Below are positions 26,901-33,644 of a stretch of DNA of 64,000 nt, piece by piece. The DNA is from a virus. The notes beneath the pieces were generated by a model. That model did no database searches. It was not told the DNA's origin and worked only from the letters and a program-made list of their open reading frames with translations. Both the position numbers and the translations under genes were made by a program. The stretch covers positions 32,244-96,243 of IMG/VR virus record IMGVR_UViG_3300023096_000001. One strand, given 5' to 3'. Numbering within the stretch: position 1 is the stretch's first letter; the number at the start of each line of letters is the position of its first letter.

Positions 26901-28077
26901 TAAAGGTTTAAAGGTGGGCAGTATTGACACACAAGAAGCTGATTATATCAGGGATTTGTTAGGAGATAATATTACGGATGCTACCGCAAAAGAAGAACAC
27001 AAAAGAAATTGGGCTACGGTCATTCAGCGTGTGGTGTATGGTCAGAGCCAATATACTGAATCTGCTGATTTGGGACAGTTACGGTTTACGCGTGCCGGTC
27101 TTGCGAAGACAAAGCAGCTATGGAATTATTCAGACGCCATGTTCGAAGAATATGGTATGGCAAACATTCGTAGGCTAGACCGTGCCGTTATTTTGGGTTA
27201 CATGGTAGCTGCGAAAAGACAGGTCGCTGACGAGGTAGCTGCCGGAAAGGTAAAGCCAGAAGATGCAGATGCAAGAGCGGCTGAACTTACGACAGAGACT
27301 TTATACCTGACCAACCAAATGAGTGACCCTTCGGACTTAACCATGCTTCAGCGGAACCCTACTTTTGCAAACCGGATTATAGGCATGTATAGTGGACAGA
27401 CGCAAAAGCTATGGAATCAGATGGCGGGTGCTGCGATAGATTATTTTAAGTATGCTGACACAGCGACTCCCGAGGAGAAAGCGCTACTTCAGAATCGGTT
27501 GATCGGATCTTTAGCTTCGAACTTGCTTGTGAATACGATGTGGATGGCGACAGCCAACTTAGGGGCATCTGTGTTAAGAGGATGGCTTTCTGGTGCCGAT
27601 GACAAAGAAGATGGCTATTACCAAGATAAATTCAAATGGGATGTTGCTCGGTATATGACCGGCATTGCGCCAGGGTGGTGGTCTCAGGTTGCCAGCTTTG
27701 TAATTTCTGACATTGACAATGAGAAGTGGAAGGATGAAATCTTTGACGTGCCAGGTTCTGATGCGGTTTCTCAGGCATGGGAGCTCACCAAAGCAACATA
27801 TGGTTTGACGGCTAGTGTTTTTGTTGACAAGACTGAGAAAGAGAAAACAAAGCTTTTAAATGATTTTACTTATAACTTCTCAAAGATATTTGGCGTGTTA
27901 AGTGGTGTGCCTAAAACATGGATTGATCCGGTAGCAAAGCGCTTAAAGGAGACGACCAAAGCACCAAAAGGCATTAAAGAAGATGATATTCAAATCGATG
28001 GCGAAACAGCAGTTGATCCAACTATTTTAGAGCCTTCTGGCGAAGAAGAGGCTCCAGAATATTTATATGATAATTAA
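20926..28077 (+). CDS. giant polyvalent internal virion protein with HExxH zincin-like domain
   Basis: 2383 residues. Seen: residues 55-100 charged helix; a Gly-rich hydrophobic segment near 425-442 (FGALLGGFLGGSIGSF); long helical/coiled stretches (560-620); Glu/Pro/Gln-rich linkers (about 925-1010); then IHEFGHIWSLW with H1175, E1176, H1179 and, about 47 residues on, DEALAKAIGDKG, where a Glu could be the third zinc ligand; further globular regions up to a hydrophobic C-terminal region (2190-2290). This organisation, a HEFGH peptidase-like unit inside a multi-domain chain, is known from phage 'large polyvalent protein' families that travel in the capsid and enter the host with the DNA. No RNA-polymerase DxDxD motif was noticed. 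It is the likely core ejection protein of this phage. Confidence 0.7.
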   Translation: MGKQQNSSIKPLDYFADIKSVVVPDQFRQVLSQSGRDPDVWQAELNTRIKQGGETKFDAINRAFSAFDQVGQTNKYTSLLQQAAKDKETRRAETESRRAGREERSLNTASTSEVPEIDVKEAVKETITPNPTERVSASTAFFGSLYNSLAGLVEGTVNSLSDADNFVQLSKGNPVPMIIENAQNKKAIKDNFNKIKVDLDEQTKKSPFNFSTNKVGNLEVDFSEADDPKRWLASLGSGVGSLVSILAPNKKASFLMSFMQQYTGNQDDALEAGLVGPQAVLYTTGTSLVQSALELVGDQGILKALKGDAGKEVIKQVVKDKAGRAITDLAEKGITKDIFNDVVERTFKESVSDLANKNLVDSYKKIAGNLWGKFKKGAAPEAVTEFLQEWTTYGAQRGYNALMADEKTTPGQGEFQTDAFKTLGDASFGALLGGFLGGSIGSFAPNSKELHETLGAFVSSDIKTQLAANPNLSLEDLKGNARVKGLLDVATQNGQFNDANGQLDQAKLEQVAKKADLLYDTFYEFKDLPNLSGEDRLSMFNITDTRNRLQETQTQFAAGVQQVNEIEAQVQQARAEGNLLAATKLEATRATVEQQLGEKNPETGEYLAAEELTQQAQKTESIFNQAIPEITNADPGRKALGRSFLNSNLFPDDNFTPDSETILSDGSLVVRDDNSTAIRLVNTVPVQPESDITSQLDKGTYKPITRFTKEYVPINNYQAYAEAANNIASDNTQRATDAAKSPYDYRQDATDLIGVASQAAATLSANPSVYDAVSDRVTKAYEFYTQIAEKDAKSTTPSVPALTEEEFQNAVGFLPAVNGVRVDPFEQTILAKQAELNIPADVASLYTPSNDAIDTILDIEEGNTNVPIKTVEKSIKELTSLRKLWQNKRKSSRREYTLPQIDEVVGAIENDLNTLANEISYQQAPELRPERIAAPEPATPAEPVAPTEAEIEQAQTQEPVAEDPVQENTTEPQAQQPITEPANENPVSEGTRRNTRKPRSVKQQYVAEAELARALESTQDSAEPVRPEPGLPEQSTEETIPSEETEQSLADLAGQLDSLSEEIGSADGQIQEVNRRLNDVLDETAGDVSGSEPDTQTEAAPVRERVSNPTTVQNVLTQITKAFPNVDVVVPANLQEFMQEAGLPIDANAPTGFIRSGQVFLNPQTIQNDPNTPIHEFGHIWSLWAKTNNPELYNKGMSLIQNSSYLRNIKRDRNYKGLSEEAQIDEALAKAIGDKGAQFVGANRKADFKKWLNQVFKNIQSYYNSIKSIAGLTPEQMADLAVDEFAANVAEDLLSGNEISGIDSAAVNAIMNPVSETAIETTTEPAPVEEASAPQEDTVVESEKAMAWDMPVLFTSKVVSPEVGRNVSFDQAGTPTRGVIEGEDGEFYKVRGTRSGKLYTVPKSEVSDAVLFSFGMSGSGEQLGTQQELKNDATADLRSAGVYGVLDKKLTTAQKNLIDKTAKKFGWKYLGAQEVGGVKVDDRWERDISKDMDSFFLADGKMAFIPLKGKEGAPGRVAEGVKQTETWLEKLRSTANPAYKTALWLVDSSFDRLNNIETFVKAMDGQERLYKQLISDVKRMGSQNRNYAFNILGRQYEDFRRQLGKYAVHKGSSTLESVEKVPVELVQWDRNLGKSVKRNVSLPASVVMNIVASHQSQRAMGEAYTKKKAKDSMGVEYDEDHTSLVIDSYYDTNPDDINLFWKDKGGVADVHKGVHFKRDVMLEANAKGELEVVQDGRQYGLFTQSEMDRMEDYVMNSGPADLREGYQKVKAAFNDAQVRELIRKENDEAINPADPFVLVPDYSPLQSVNSVSAQDKVNSFSPNLEDAKQLNERTSRPEAIYAEDILDSFDYYKESVGHILGSTRLVHNLKNLQQAISTDYEGPLKGRIDGILSDTIKNLQSYRQSQFETSRKEKALRPLLLLMGKYTGNIFRSNLGISTKQIGTWFSAMGLGYIDNKYMFGNLEIWGAMAKMSFGGSLWDRFAGGSIVEATGKGLKVGSIDTQEADYIRDLLGDNITDATAKEEHKRNWATVIQRVVYGQSQYTESADLGQLRFTRAGLAKTKQLWNYSDAMFEEYGMANIRRLDRAVILGYMVAAKRQVADEVAAGKVKPEDADARAAELTTETLYLTNQMSDPSDLTMLQRNPTFANRIIGMYSGQTQKLWNQMAGAAIDYFKYADTATPEEKALLQNRLIGSLASNLLVNTMWMATANLGASVLRGWLSGADDKEDGYYQDKFKWDVARYMTGIAPGWWSQVASFVISDIDNEKWKDEIFDVPGSDAVSQAWELTKATYGLTASVFVDKTEKEKTKLLNDFTYNFSKIFGVLSGVPKTWIDPVAKRLKETTKAPKGIKEDDIQIDGETAVDPTILEPSGEEEAPEYLYDN

Positions 28078-28092
28078 GATTCCCGAACCCCC

Positions 28093-28569
28093 ATGCAAAT
28101 AATCATTGACAATCTTTACATCGGCAATCAGTACGACTTTCTCCCGGAAGGATGGGCTGTTGTAAACTGTGGGAAGTCACCTTGGCATCAGCAAGCCGTA
28201 GGCTATACGAAAAGTCTTGATAGCGCTCATCGGAACTATTTAATCCATGAGACAGAAGACGCGCTCAGTTTAAACCTTGTAGATGCTCCTTTCGAGTTTA
28301 AGCCACAATACACCGATCCTATCTTCAAGAAAGCATTTGAGTTTATCAATGCAAATAGAAAATCCCGACCGGTGTTGGTGCGCTGTAACCAAGGTTTATC
28401 AAGGTCTCCTTCGATTGTGCTGGCTTACCTTGGAAAGATGCTTCTGACAGCAGGTGATTATTATGAAGAGGCGCGCGAAGAGTTTAAAGACCTTTACCCA
28501 GACTATGCGCCAGGTAAAGGTGTAGAGGCATATTTGAAGAACGGTTGGGATAGGATTATTAAGTTGTAA
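28093..28569 (+). CDS. dual-specificity/tyrosine phosphatase-like protein
   Basis: 158 residues. The signature loop VRCNQGLSRSPS (C98, R104; C-x5-R followed by Ser) is that of cysteine-dependent protein phosphatases of the DSP type, and the protein length equals a minimal DSP domain. An Asp upstream (NLVDAPFEF) is a candidate general acid. A GAACCCCC variant of the leader motif lies next to the ATG. It stands between the giant internal protein and the scaffold/capsid genes, so it is probably expressed late; it could act on virion proteins, RNA 5' ends or host proteins. Its 3' end overlaps the convergent S4-domain gene by 11 bases. Confidence 0.8.
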   Translation: MQIIIDNLYIGNQYDFLPEGWAVVNCGKSPWHQQAVGYTKSLDSAHRNYLIHETEDALSLNLVDAPFEFKPQYTDPIFKKAFEFINANRKSRPVLVRCNQGLSRSPSIVLAYLGKMLLTAGDYYEEAREEFKDLYPDYAPGKGVEAYLKNGWDRIIKL

Positions 28570-28741
28570 TAAATTCATGATTTATTTTGCCTATTCTTAC
28601 TATTTTAGGAGCTACAGCTACTTCTATATTTGAATCTACTTTAACTCCGTCGAATTTGACAGCTCCCATAGCAATTAGTCTTCTAGCTTCTCCCTTAAAC
28701 TGAACTGCTTTACTTCCTACAATAATGTCAACTGCTTCCAT
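28559..28741 (-). CDS. stand-alone S4-like RNA-binding domain protein (60 aa)
   Basis: 60 residues. The stretch FKGEARRLIAMGAVKFDG followed by VKVD and, after 15 residues, IVRIGK matches the S4 fold as seen at the C-terminus of tyrosyl-tRNA synthetases: 'SK.EARRLI.qGAVk.dG.kv.D ... i..GK..f'. The whole protein is just this domain. S4 domains bind structured RNA. The gene runs against the late genes and follows the DnaA-like gene by 24 bases, so the two probably form one leftward transcript. It could control phage or host translation or bind a structured phage RNA; the target is unknown. Confidence 0.7.
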   Translation of the reverse strand: MEAVDIIVGSKAVQFKGEARRLIAMGAVKFDGVKVDSNIEVAVAPKIVRIGKINHEFITT

Positions 28742-28765
28742 ATTATTTATTTATAAAAAGTTAAA

Positions 28766-29287
28766 TTATACAAATTCCAAACGTTCATCCAGCAATCCCT
28801 CTTCAGAGGCAATCCTCTGAGCGATCTTCCCAATTGAGAATAAATGTTTCTGGTTTTCTAAGTCTTCAGCATTCTTAGGCATGAGAGCGCCCATATAAGC
28901 CGGCTTGTGATTAATGGCTGCTACATGGCTATACCAATGATAGTTTGCTTTCATGGTACCATTCGCCACGTGCATAATGTTCACCATAATACTTGTATGC
29001 CATTTCCTGGCATGGGACACTCTTTTGATGTGATCCGGTATGGCATTGTAGTCTCCGTACTGCCCCATTCTAACACGGTGGAAGTCTGTAAACTTAATGT
29101 CGAAGTATTCGATTACCGCCAGCTCAATGATTTGCGTAGCGCTCTTCATATCGCCGTTTTTAGATATTAAACTGTAAAATAATTCTTCGATGGTGTTTTC
29201 GATACCATGTATTCTTTCTTCGGCATGCGATAATCTTGTGATCAAATGGTTGACCAATTGAATCAATCCATCTTCGGTTTTCGACAT
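28766..29287 (-). CDS. DnaA-domain-IV-like DNA-binding protein
   Basis: 173 residues from ATG 29287. After an N-terminal coiled-coil-like helix (residues 5-40), the segment IIELAVIEYFDIKFTDFHRVR resembles the start of DnaA domain IV ('I...Va.yy.ik..dl....R'), and SHARKWHTSIMVNIMHVANG then WYSHVAAINHK resembles its 'aRq.am.la.el' helix and the 'RDHtTVlHA' recognition motif. The AAA+ ATPase part of DnaA is absent. I infer a sequence-specific DNA-binding protein, perhaps acting on an origin or promoters. The family call is tentative. Confidence 0.55.
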   Translation of the reverse strand: MSKTEDGLIQLVNHLITRLSHAEERIHGIENTIEELFYSLISKNGDMKSATQIIELAVIEYFDIKFTDFHRVRMGQYGDYNAIPDHIKRVSHARKWHTSIMVNIMHVANGTMKANYHWYSHVAAINHKPAYMGALMPKNAEDLENQKHLFSIGKIAQRIASEEGLLDERLEFV

Positions 29288-29347
29288 AAACAATATATTT
29301 TATTTTCTGCCCGAAATATACTAAAAATATCCGTCGCAAAAAAGGAC

Positions 29348-29386
29348 TTGTAAGTCGAAATCTATATTGCGCTCTATCTAAATTTG
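29348..29386 (+). promoter_or_regulatory. candidate late promoter for scaffold/capsid genes
   Basis: TTGTAAGTCGAA (29348-29359) lies 31 bases (start to start) before TAAATTTG (29379-29386), an exact TAnnTTTG -7 box. The same 12-mer and spacing occur at 37598. Start of transcription would be near the GAACCAC motif, 29 bases before ATG 29415. Confidence 0.5.
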
Positions 29387-29392
29387 AATCCA

Positions 29393-29399
29393 GAACCAC
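29393..29399 (+). promoter_or_regulatory. GAACCAC leader motif
   Basis: CAGAACCACAAAAC, 15 bases before ATG 29415 and 6 bases after the -7 box, so it would lie at or next to the 5' end of the mRNA. Confidence 0.4.
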
Positions 29400-29414
29400 A
29401 AAACAAAATATACA

Positions 29415-30350
29415 ATGGCGGATTCACTTGCATTAGATGCTTTCGAAAAGTTTAACCAGGAGATGGGATTCTCTGACAAGGATGATTCCTCGTTTGCGGG
29501 GTCTCCTATTGGATTTGACGATCAAATTGTAAAAGAACTCGAAAACCGCGTAAAAAGTACAATCCCTAAAGGAGTAGATACGCAGCGCAATGATGCGGAC
29601 GCAGCCGATCCTGAAAACTTTATTCCTGAGTATTGGAAAGGTCATGAGGATTTAATTACAAAAGGATTTGAGATCGAAGAGGATAAGACCAATTATTCTC
29701 AGCTGGCGATGCAGAAGTTTGGATCAGAGTATTCTCATTTAAACTCTCCAGAGCAGGTTTACGACGAATCTTTCCGTCAGACAGAAGGCGGCAATTATTT
29801 GAGTCAAAATCCTCGCTTCAGAGAGGCGCAAAAAGTATTGCAAGGCGGTGTTACCGATGCGGATTTAGTGCGCCAAGTGCTTCGCGAAAAGATGGATGCG
29901 GACCCGATCACGTTCTCTCGCAGAATGTTTGACGAACGTATTTCGGAGCTATTTGATGAAGATGGCTTAAATGAAGATGGCAAACGCATGGCAAATGCTT
30001 TCAAAGGGCATTATAAAAATGAATATGACAGAATCCTTCAGGAAGCCACCACTCATGCGGATAGTGCGCTTCAAAAGGAAAAAGAATACAGAAATGTCTT
30101 AACCGAGTCTTTGGAAAAGTTTAGCCCGTTCGGGGTGGAGCTTCCTGAGGATGCTAAGAACTACCTTAAGCAACTCGTTAAAAAAAATATGGTTAATCCT
30201 TCTCAGCCGAAGACTCCAGAGGAACGCGCTGAACGTGCTATTAACGAAGCGATTTTCTCGGATAAAAAGCTCTTGGCAACTTTGCTTCGGGCAGTAGATA
30301 AAAGAGGTGTTGAAGTTGGTAAAACCCAAAAATTTAAAAGTAAATACTAA
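29415..30350 (+). CDS. probable capsid scaffolding protein
   Basis: 311 residues, acidic N-terminal two thirds, highly charged and helical (residues 120-200 and 205-250), with a basic C-terminus ending KTQKFKSKY. Acidic helical proteins with a basic C-terminal tail immediately before the capsid gene (6-base gap) are typical scaffolds, where the basic tail binds capsid subunits. It may instead be an internal head protein. A promoter and GAACCAC motif precede it. Confidence 0.6.
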   Translation: MADSLALDAFEKFNQEMGFSDKDDSSFAGSPIGFDDQIVKELENRVKSTIPKGVDTQRNDADAADPENFIPEYWKGHEDLITKGFEIEEDKTNYSQLAMQKFGSEYSHLNSPEQVYDESFRQTEGGNYLSQNPRFREAQKVLQGGVTDADLVRQVLREKMDADPITFSRRMFDERISELFDEDGLNEDGKRMANAFKGHYKNEYDRILQEATTHADSALQKEKEYRNVLTESLEKFSPFGVELPEDAKNYLKQLVKKNMVNPSQPKTPEERAERAINEAIFSDKKLLATLLRAVDKRGVEVGKTQKFKSKY

Positions 30351-30356
30351 AACGCA

Positions 30357-31934
30357 ATGGCAGACAAACTTAGAATAAGCGCTGGCTTCGGTAGCCGAAA
30401 AAGAGTAGCTGGAGATATCGCGCTTCGTGATGACTTGTTAGCTAAATACCCTGAGCAGTTTATCACTCAGATTATAAGTCGCATGAATCCGCGCTCACCT
30501 TGGTTGGTGTTTGGCAATCTTTTCGGGGAGGGCCAGGATATGTATACTAAGGATAAAGGTTTCGAAGTTGAAACTTCTACCATTGGAGCAGAATTTATCA
30601 GAATCGTTGAGGAAACGAAATATCGTCAGGTTTCACGTGTCGTGGATAACTCGCAAGTGCCAGATGTACTTACAGCGGGTGTGCCTTTTGACCTATCTCT
30701 TGACTTTGGCATCCTTGACGAAGACGAACAGGTTAAGCTTCGTGATGCCCGTACCATGCTTCGTGTTGTGTCACGCCGTATCAATAATCATGGGCACCTT
30801 GATGTTACGTTTGTATTGTCAGGTCAGGTAGGTGACACTGCGCCAGGAAGTCTTCTTCGTGTAGGCAGTCCTGTTCATTGGGGCTTTGGTAACACAAAAG
30901 GAGAAGGGTCTTCTCTTCCAAACAGCTTGCCGCTTGGTGCTTACAAAAAGAATACATTTGTAAACCCAACCATGATTACGCGTTATGGATGGCAAGAGAC
31001 AGGTTCTTATATCTCTGATGAAGTGGCAATGTTCGGTATCGAAAATGCCATGGACGGGTCTAAATCAATGATCAGAACTTCTCTTCCAAAAGAGGCGCTT
31101 GAATCATTCTTGACAAGTTTGGATGGTCAAATCATGGACTCTGTTTCCAACTTCGATCCAGAGACACTTGAAATTAACGGGTACAAAGGAAACTCTCCTT
31201 ATCCAGACCGTCCTTCATACGCTGGTGTTCGTCAACAACTTGACCAAGCACACTTTCAGTATTTCCATCCTGTTAAAGCATCACTACCTTCTAATCTAAA
31301 TCGGATTGAAAGTATTATGCAACAAATCCGTCAGGTATTCCCTAATTCGGATGTGTTGGTTGTAGGAGAAGGTGCCGGTATTAAGTGGGTGAAACAAGCA
31401 ATTCGTTTTGCTCAGTCTACTTCAGGTGTAACCTTGTTCAGAAATGTGCCGGCTGATGGTAAAGTCGATATTGGCTTTGCGATTAACCGCTACATCACAG
31501 ATGAAGGTAATCTGTATATGTATGATATGACAGATGCTTACCAGCCGAGCGGAGATTACGACACCTTCACATATGCGGGAATTACAAGCAGCGATCGTAG
31601 CCGTGAGCTATATTTCATCCCTGTGAAAACCTCAGCCGATGGTAGACGATTGAAGTCATTTAAATTGTACACCAAGTCGGGCGTTGGACCAAATGGCAAC
31701 CGAGTAAACCGTGGCTTTGTTTATAACAAGATTCGTGGAAATACCGGCGAACTTGATGGTTTAAATGGCGATCAATTAATGAACTTGAATGATGGGTCGT
31801 TGGAAGACATGGTTAGAAATCCATCTCGCTATGAGACAGGATCTACCTATGATGGAAATCAACACATGCTTCTTGCAGAGAATGTGCCTTACATCGATGT
31901 GTATGGTATCATCAAATTGACTTTGGAAAGATAA
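30357..31934 (+). CDS. probable major capsid protein
   Basis: 525 residues, beta-rich, no low-complexity or membrane segments. Its place directly behind the scaffold, its length (about 500 in Bacteroidota podoviruses) and an N-terminal amphipathic region (DDLLAKYPEQFITQIISRM) followed by long alternating strands and helices fit an HK97-fold capsid protein. The segment NRIESIMQQIRQVFPNSDVLVVGEGAG resembles an A-domain helix-strand pair. No diagnostic motif exists for this fold in sequence, so the call rests mainly on context. Confidence 0.65.
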   Translation: MADKLRISAGFGSRKRVAGDIALRDDLLAKYPEQFITQIISRMNPRSPWLVFGNLFGEGQDMYTKDKGFEVETSTIGAEFIRIVEETKYRQVSRVVDNSQVPDVLTAGVPFDLSLDFGILDEDEQVKLRDARTMLRVVSRRINNHGHLDVTFVLSGQVGDTAPGSLLRVGSPVHWGFGNTKGEGSSLPNSLPLGAYKKNTFVNPTMITRYGWQETGSYISDEVAMFGIENAMDGSKSMIRTSLPKEALESFLTSLDGQIMDSVSNFDPETLEINGYKGNSPYPDRPSYAGVRQQLDQAHFQYFHPVKASLPSNLNRIESIMQQIRQVFPNSDVLVVGEGAGIKWVKQAIRFAQSTSGVTLFRNVPADGKVDIGFAINRYITDEGNLYMYDMTDAYQPSGDYDTFTYAGITSSDRSRELYFIPVKTSADGRRLKSFKLYTKSGVGPNGNRVNRGFVYNKIRGNTGELDGLNGDQLMNLNDGSLEDMVRNPSRYETGSTYDGNQHMLLAENVPYIDVYGIIKLTLER

Positions 31935-31946
31935 CAATAACAAAAC

Positions 31947-31953
31947 GAACCAC
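31947..31953 (+). promoter_or_regulatory. GAACCAC leader motif
   Basis: AAAACGAACCACATATTATG, 5 bases before ATG 31959, in the 24-base gap after the capsid gene. Confidence 0.45.
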
Positions 31954-31958
31954 ATATT

Positions 31959-32978
31959 ATGACTTTAGTAACAGCTTCCATAAAGCAAACTTCGGCTATT
32001 AGGAAAGAGCTATATCCTCCGAAGAGAACTCAGGTGATTTCATCTGGGTTCTCCGGGAAGATTGAGCCTGATAAGCCCGCCCGTGAGTTTAGTTTCACGA
32101 GTGACGGAGATGACGTTGTAGATCTCATTATCGAAGGCACAAAAACATTCGACTTGAGCGATCCGATTGACAAACACAACTGGGATGTATTAAATATCTT
32201 TTGTGCATTAAATCCTTATAGTGCAAAGAGTTTATTGCTTTACAACCCACAAGAAGCAGTTGAGCGTCAGATTACTAAAGACAAACAAATCTTTGAAGTG
32301 GAGAAATTCCTTCGGGATCATGAGCAGGATGAGATTTTATTGGGACAGTTGTATAGACGCGTTGTAGGTCCTGCTACTGGATTGACGGCAAAGCAGATAT
32401 TCAATAAACTCATTAACGTCGCAAAAGAAGATTCAGACAAATTCATGGTGGGTGATAAAATTGTCAGCCTTACACAGGATTTTGAATTAATGGCACTTTT
32501 GGACATAGCACTTGAAAAGGGTATTGTCTTTAAGGACAGCGAGGGTCGTATTAAGAAAGACCGTGATACCATTTACGCCAAAAGCCAGGAGGACGCTGCA
32601 TTTCAGTTAAAAAGCGATGTAGACTTTAAGGTGTACTTGCAAAGAGGTGTTGATCCGAAAGCAACTGGCAAGCAGCAGCCTTACGAGCCCAAATTTGAAG
32701 ATTCTGATTTTGTTAAACTTGCATCTTCTCTTGGGAAGGAAGTGGGAACAAAAACGCTGGATAACCAAGGATTGGGTGATGACGAAGATACGATCAAGGT
32801 AAATATCGAAGACTTTAAAGATGCTTCTCTTATTCATGTAGAAGGGAAAGGCCCTCAGACAAAGTATTTGATCCCAACGATCACGCAGGAGAAGTTCACC
32901 AAAAAAGAGCTTGTTGCATTCTTCCAGAAGAATCAGCCTTTTTATGATCAACTAAAAGAAAGTGTCCAAGTTAAATAA
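31959..32978 (+). CDS. unknown structural-module protein (339 aa)
   Basis: 339 residues, Lys/Asp/Glu-rich. N-terminal part with strands (REFSFTSDGDDVVDLIIEGTK), middle helices, C-terminal segment TKYLIPTITQEKFTKKELVAFFQKNQPFYDQL that reads like a 'SAP-type' or stapling helix pair. The stop TAA shares its last base with the next ATG (TAATG). Position after the capsid suggests head assembly or completion. Not recognised further. Confidence 0.6.
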   Translation: MTLVTASIKQTSAIRKELYPPKRTQVISSGFSGKIEPDKPAREFSFTSDGDDVVDLIIEGTKTFDLSDPIDKHNWDVLNIFCALNPYSAKSLLLYNPQEAVERQITKDKQIFEVEKFLRDHEQDEILLGQLYRRVVGPATGLTAKQIFNKLINVAKEDSDKFMVGDKIVSLTQDFELMALLDIALEKGIVFKDSEGRIKKDRDTIYAKSQEDAAFQLKSDVDFKVYLQRGVDPKATGKQQPYEPKFEDSDFVKLASSLGKEVGTKTLDNQGLGDDEDTIKVNIEDFKDASLIHVEGKGPQTKYLIPTITQEKFTKKELVAFFQKNQPFYDQLKESVQVK

Positions 32979-33625
32979 TGCCGAAATTAACCAACCTTGA
33001 GATATTCAGGTACGCCTCTGAAAAGATCGACAAATCTAATTCTCCTGATGTTCAGAAATTAGCTTTTGTTTGGATGTATGAAGAGGCTCGGTTAGAATGG
33101 CTTCGTTTAAAGAGCAAAGATTTTGAGGTCACAGAAGCACAGCGCTCTGATCTGAGAATCTTTATCCGGGATACAGACTTAGGGAATGTTCGTAAATCAT
33201 ACATCAGTGATAATTTAAATGTCGCATTTATTTTAGGTGTATGGGCAGACTTTGATTTTGAATGCAATGGTACGGTCAATACATATACCAGGCCGATTAT
33301 GCCTTTGAGTATTGATGAAGCTGCTGAGGCGATGACAGATCCCTTTAATCAGCCGGACGATGAATTTCCCCGGTATGTTGAAAGAAGAGACGTGCAAGGG
33401 CTTTATTTTGATATACTGAGCACAAATGTACCGAAAGGTGTTTCTGTTTTTTACGTCAAAAAGCCAAACCCTTACGCATTGTTAACGGATCCAAGCGGTT
33501 TCACCGAAGAGGATCAGGCGCAACAGTATGATATCATTGACAGAGCAGTAATGAAATATGAACTCAGCATTGAGAACTTTAACAAGTATCAGGGTATGGG
33601 TCAGGAAGTTCAAACAAACGGATAA
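32978..33625 (+). CDS. probable head-completion/adaptor protein
   Basis: 215 residues. Helical N-terminus (NLEIFRYASEKIDKS, WMYEEARLEWLRLKSKDFEVT), a beta core (YVERRDVQGLYFDIL), the segment VSVFYVKKPNP and a C-terminal helix (YDIIDRAVMKYELSIENF). The 'yvkkP.P ... iId.AV..yE' ending is a pattern of head-tail adaptor-like proteins in Bacteroidota phages as I know them. Translation is coupled to the upstream gene. Confidence 0.5.
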   Translation: MPKLTNLEIFRYASEKIDKSNSPDVQKLAFVWMYEEARLEWLRLKSKDFEVTEAQRSDLRIFIRDTDLGNVRKSYISDNLNVAFILGVWADFDFECNGTVNTYTRPIMPLSIDEAAEAMTDPFNQPDDEFPRYVERRDVQGLYFDILSTNVPKGVSVFYVKKPNPYALLTDPSGFTEEDQAQQYDIIDRAVMKYELSIENFNKYQGMGQEVQTNG

Positions 33626-33644
33626 AATTTAATTAATAATAACA

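Noticed and set aside
20926-28077. Giant protein as a crAss-type virion RNA polymerase
   Set aside because: No DxDxD-type catalytic motif was seen; a HEFGH motif and linker structure fit a polyvalent ejection protein better.
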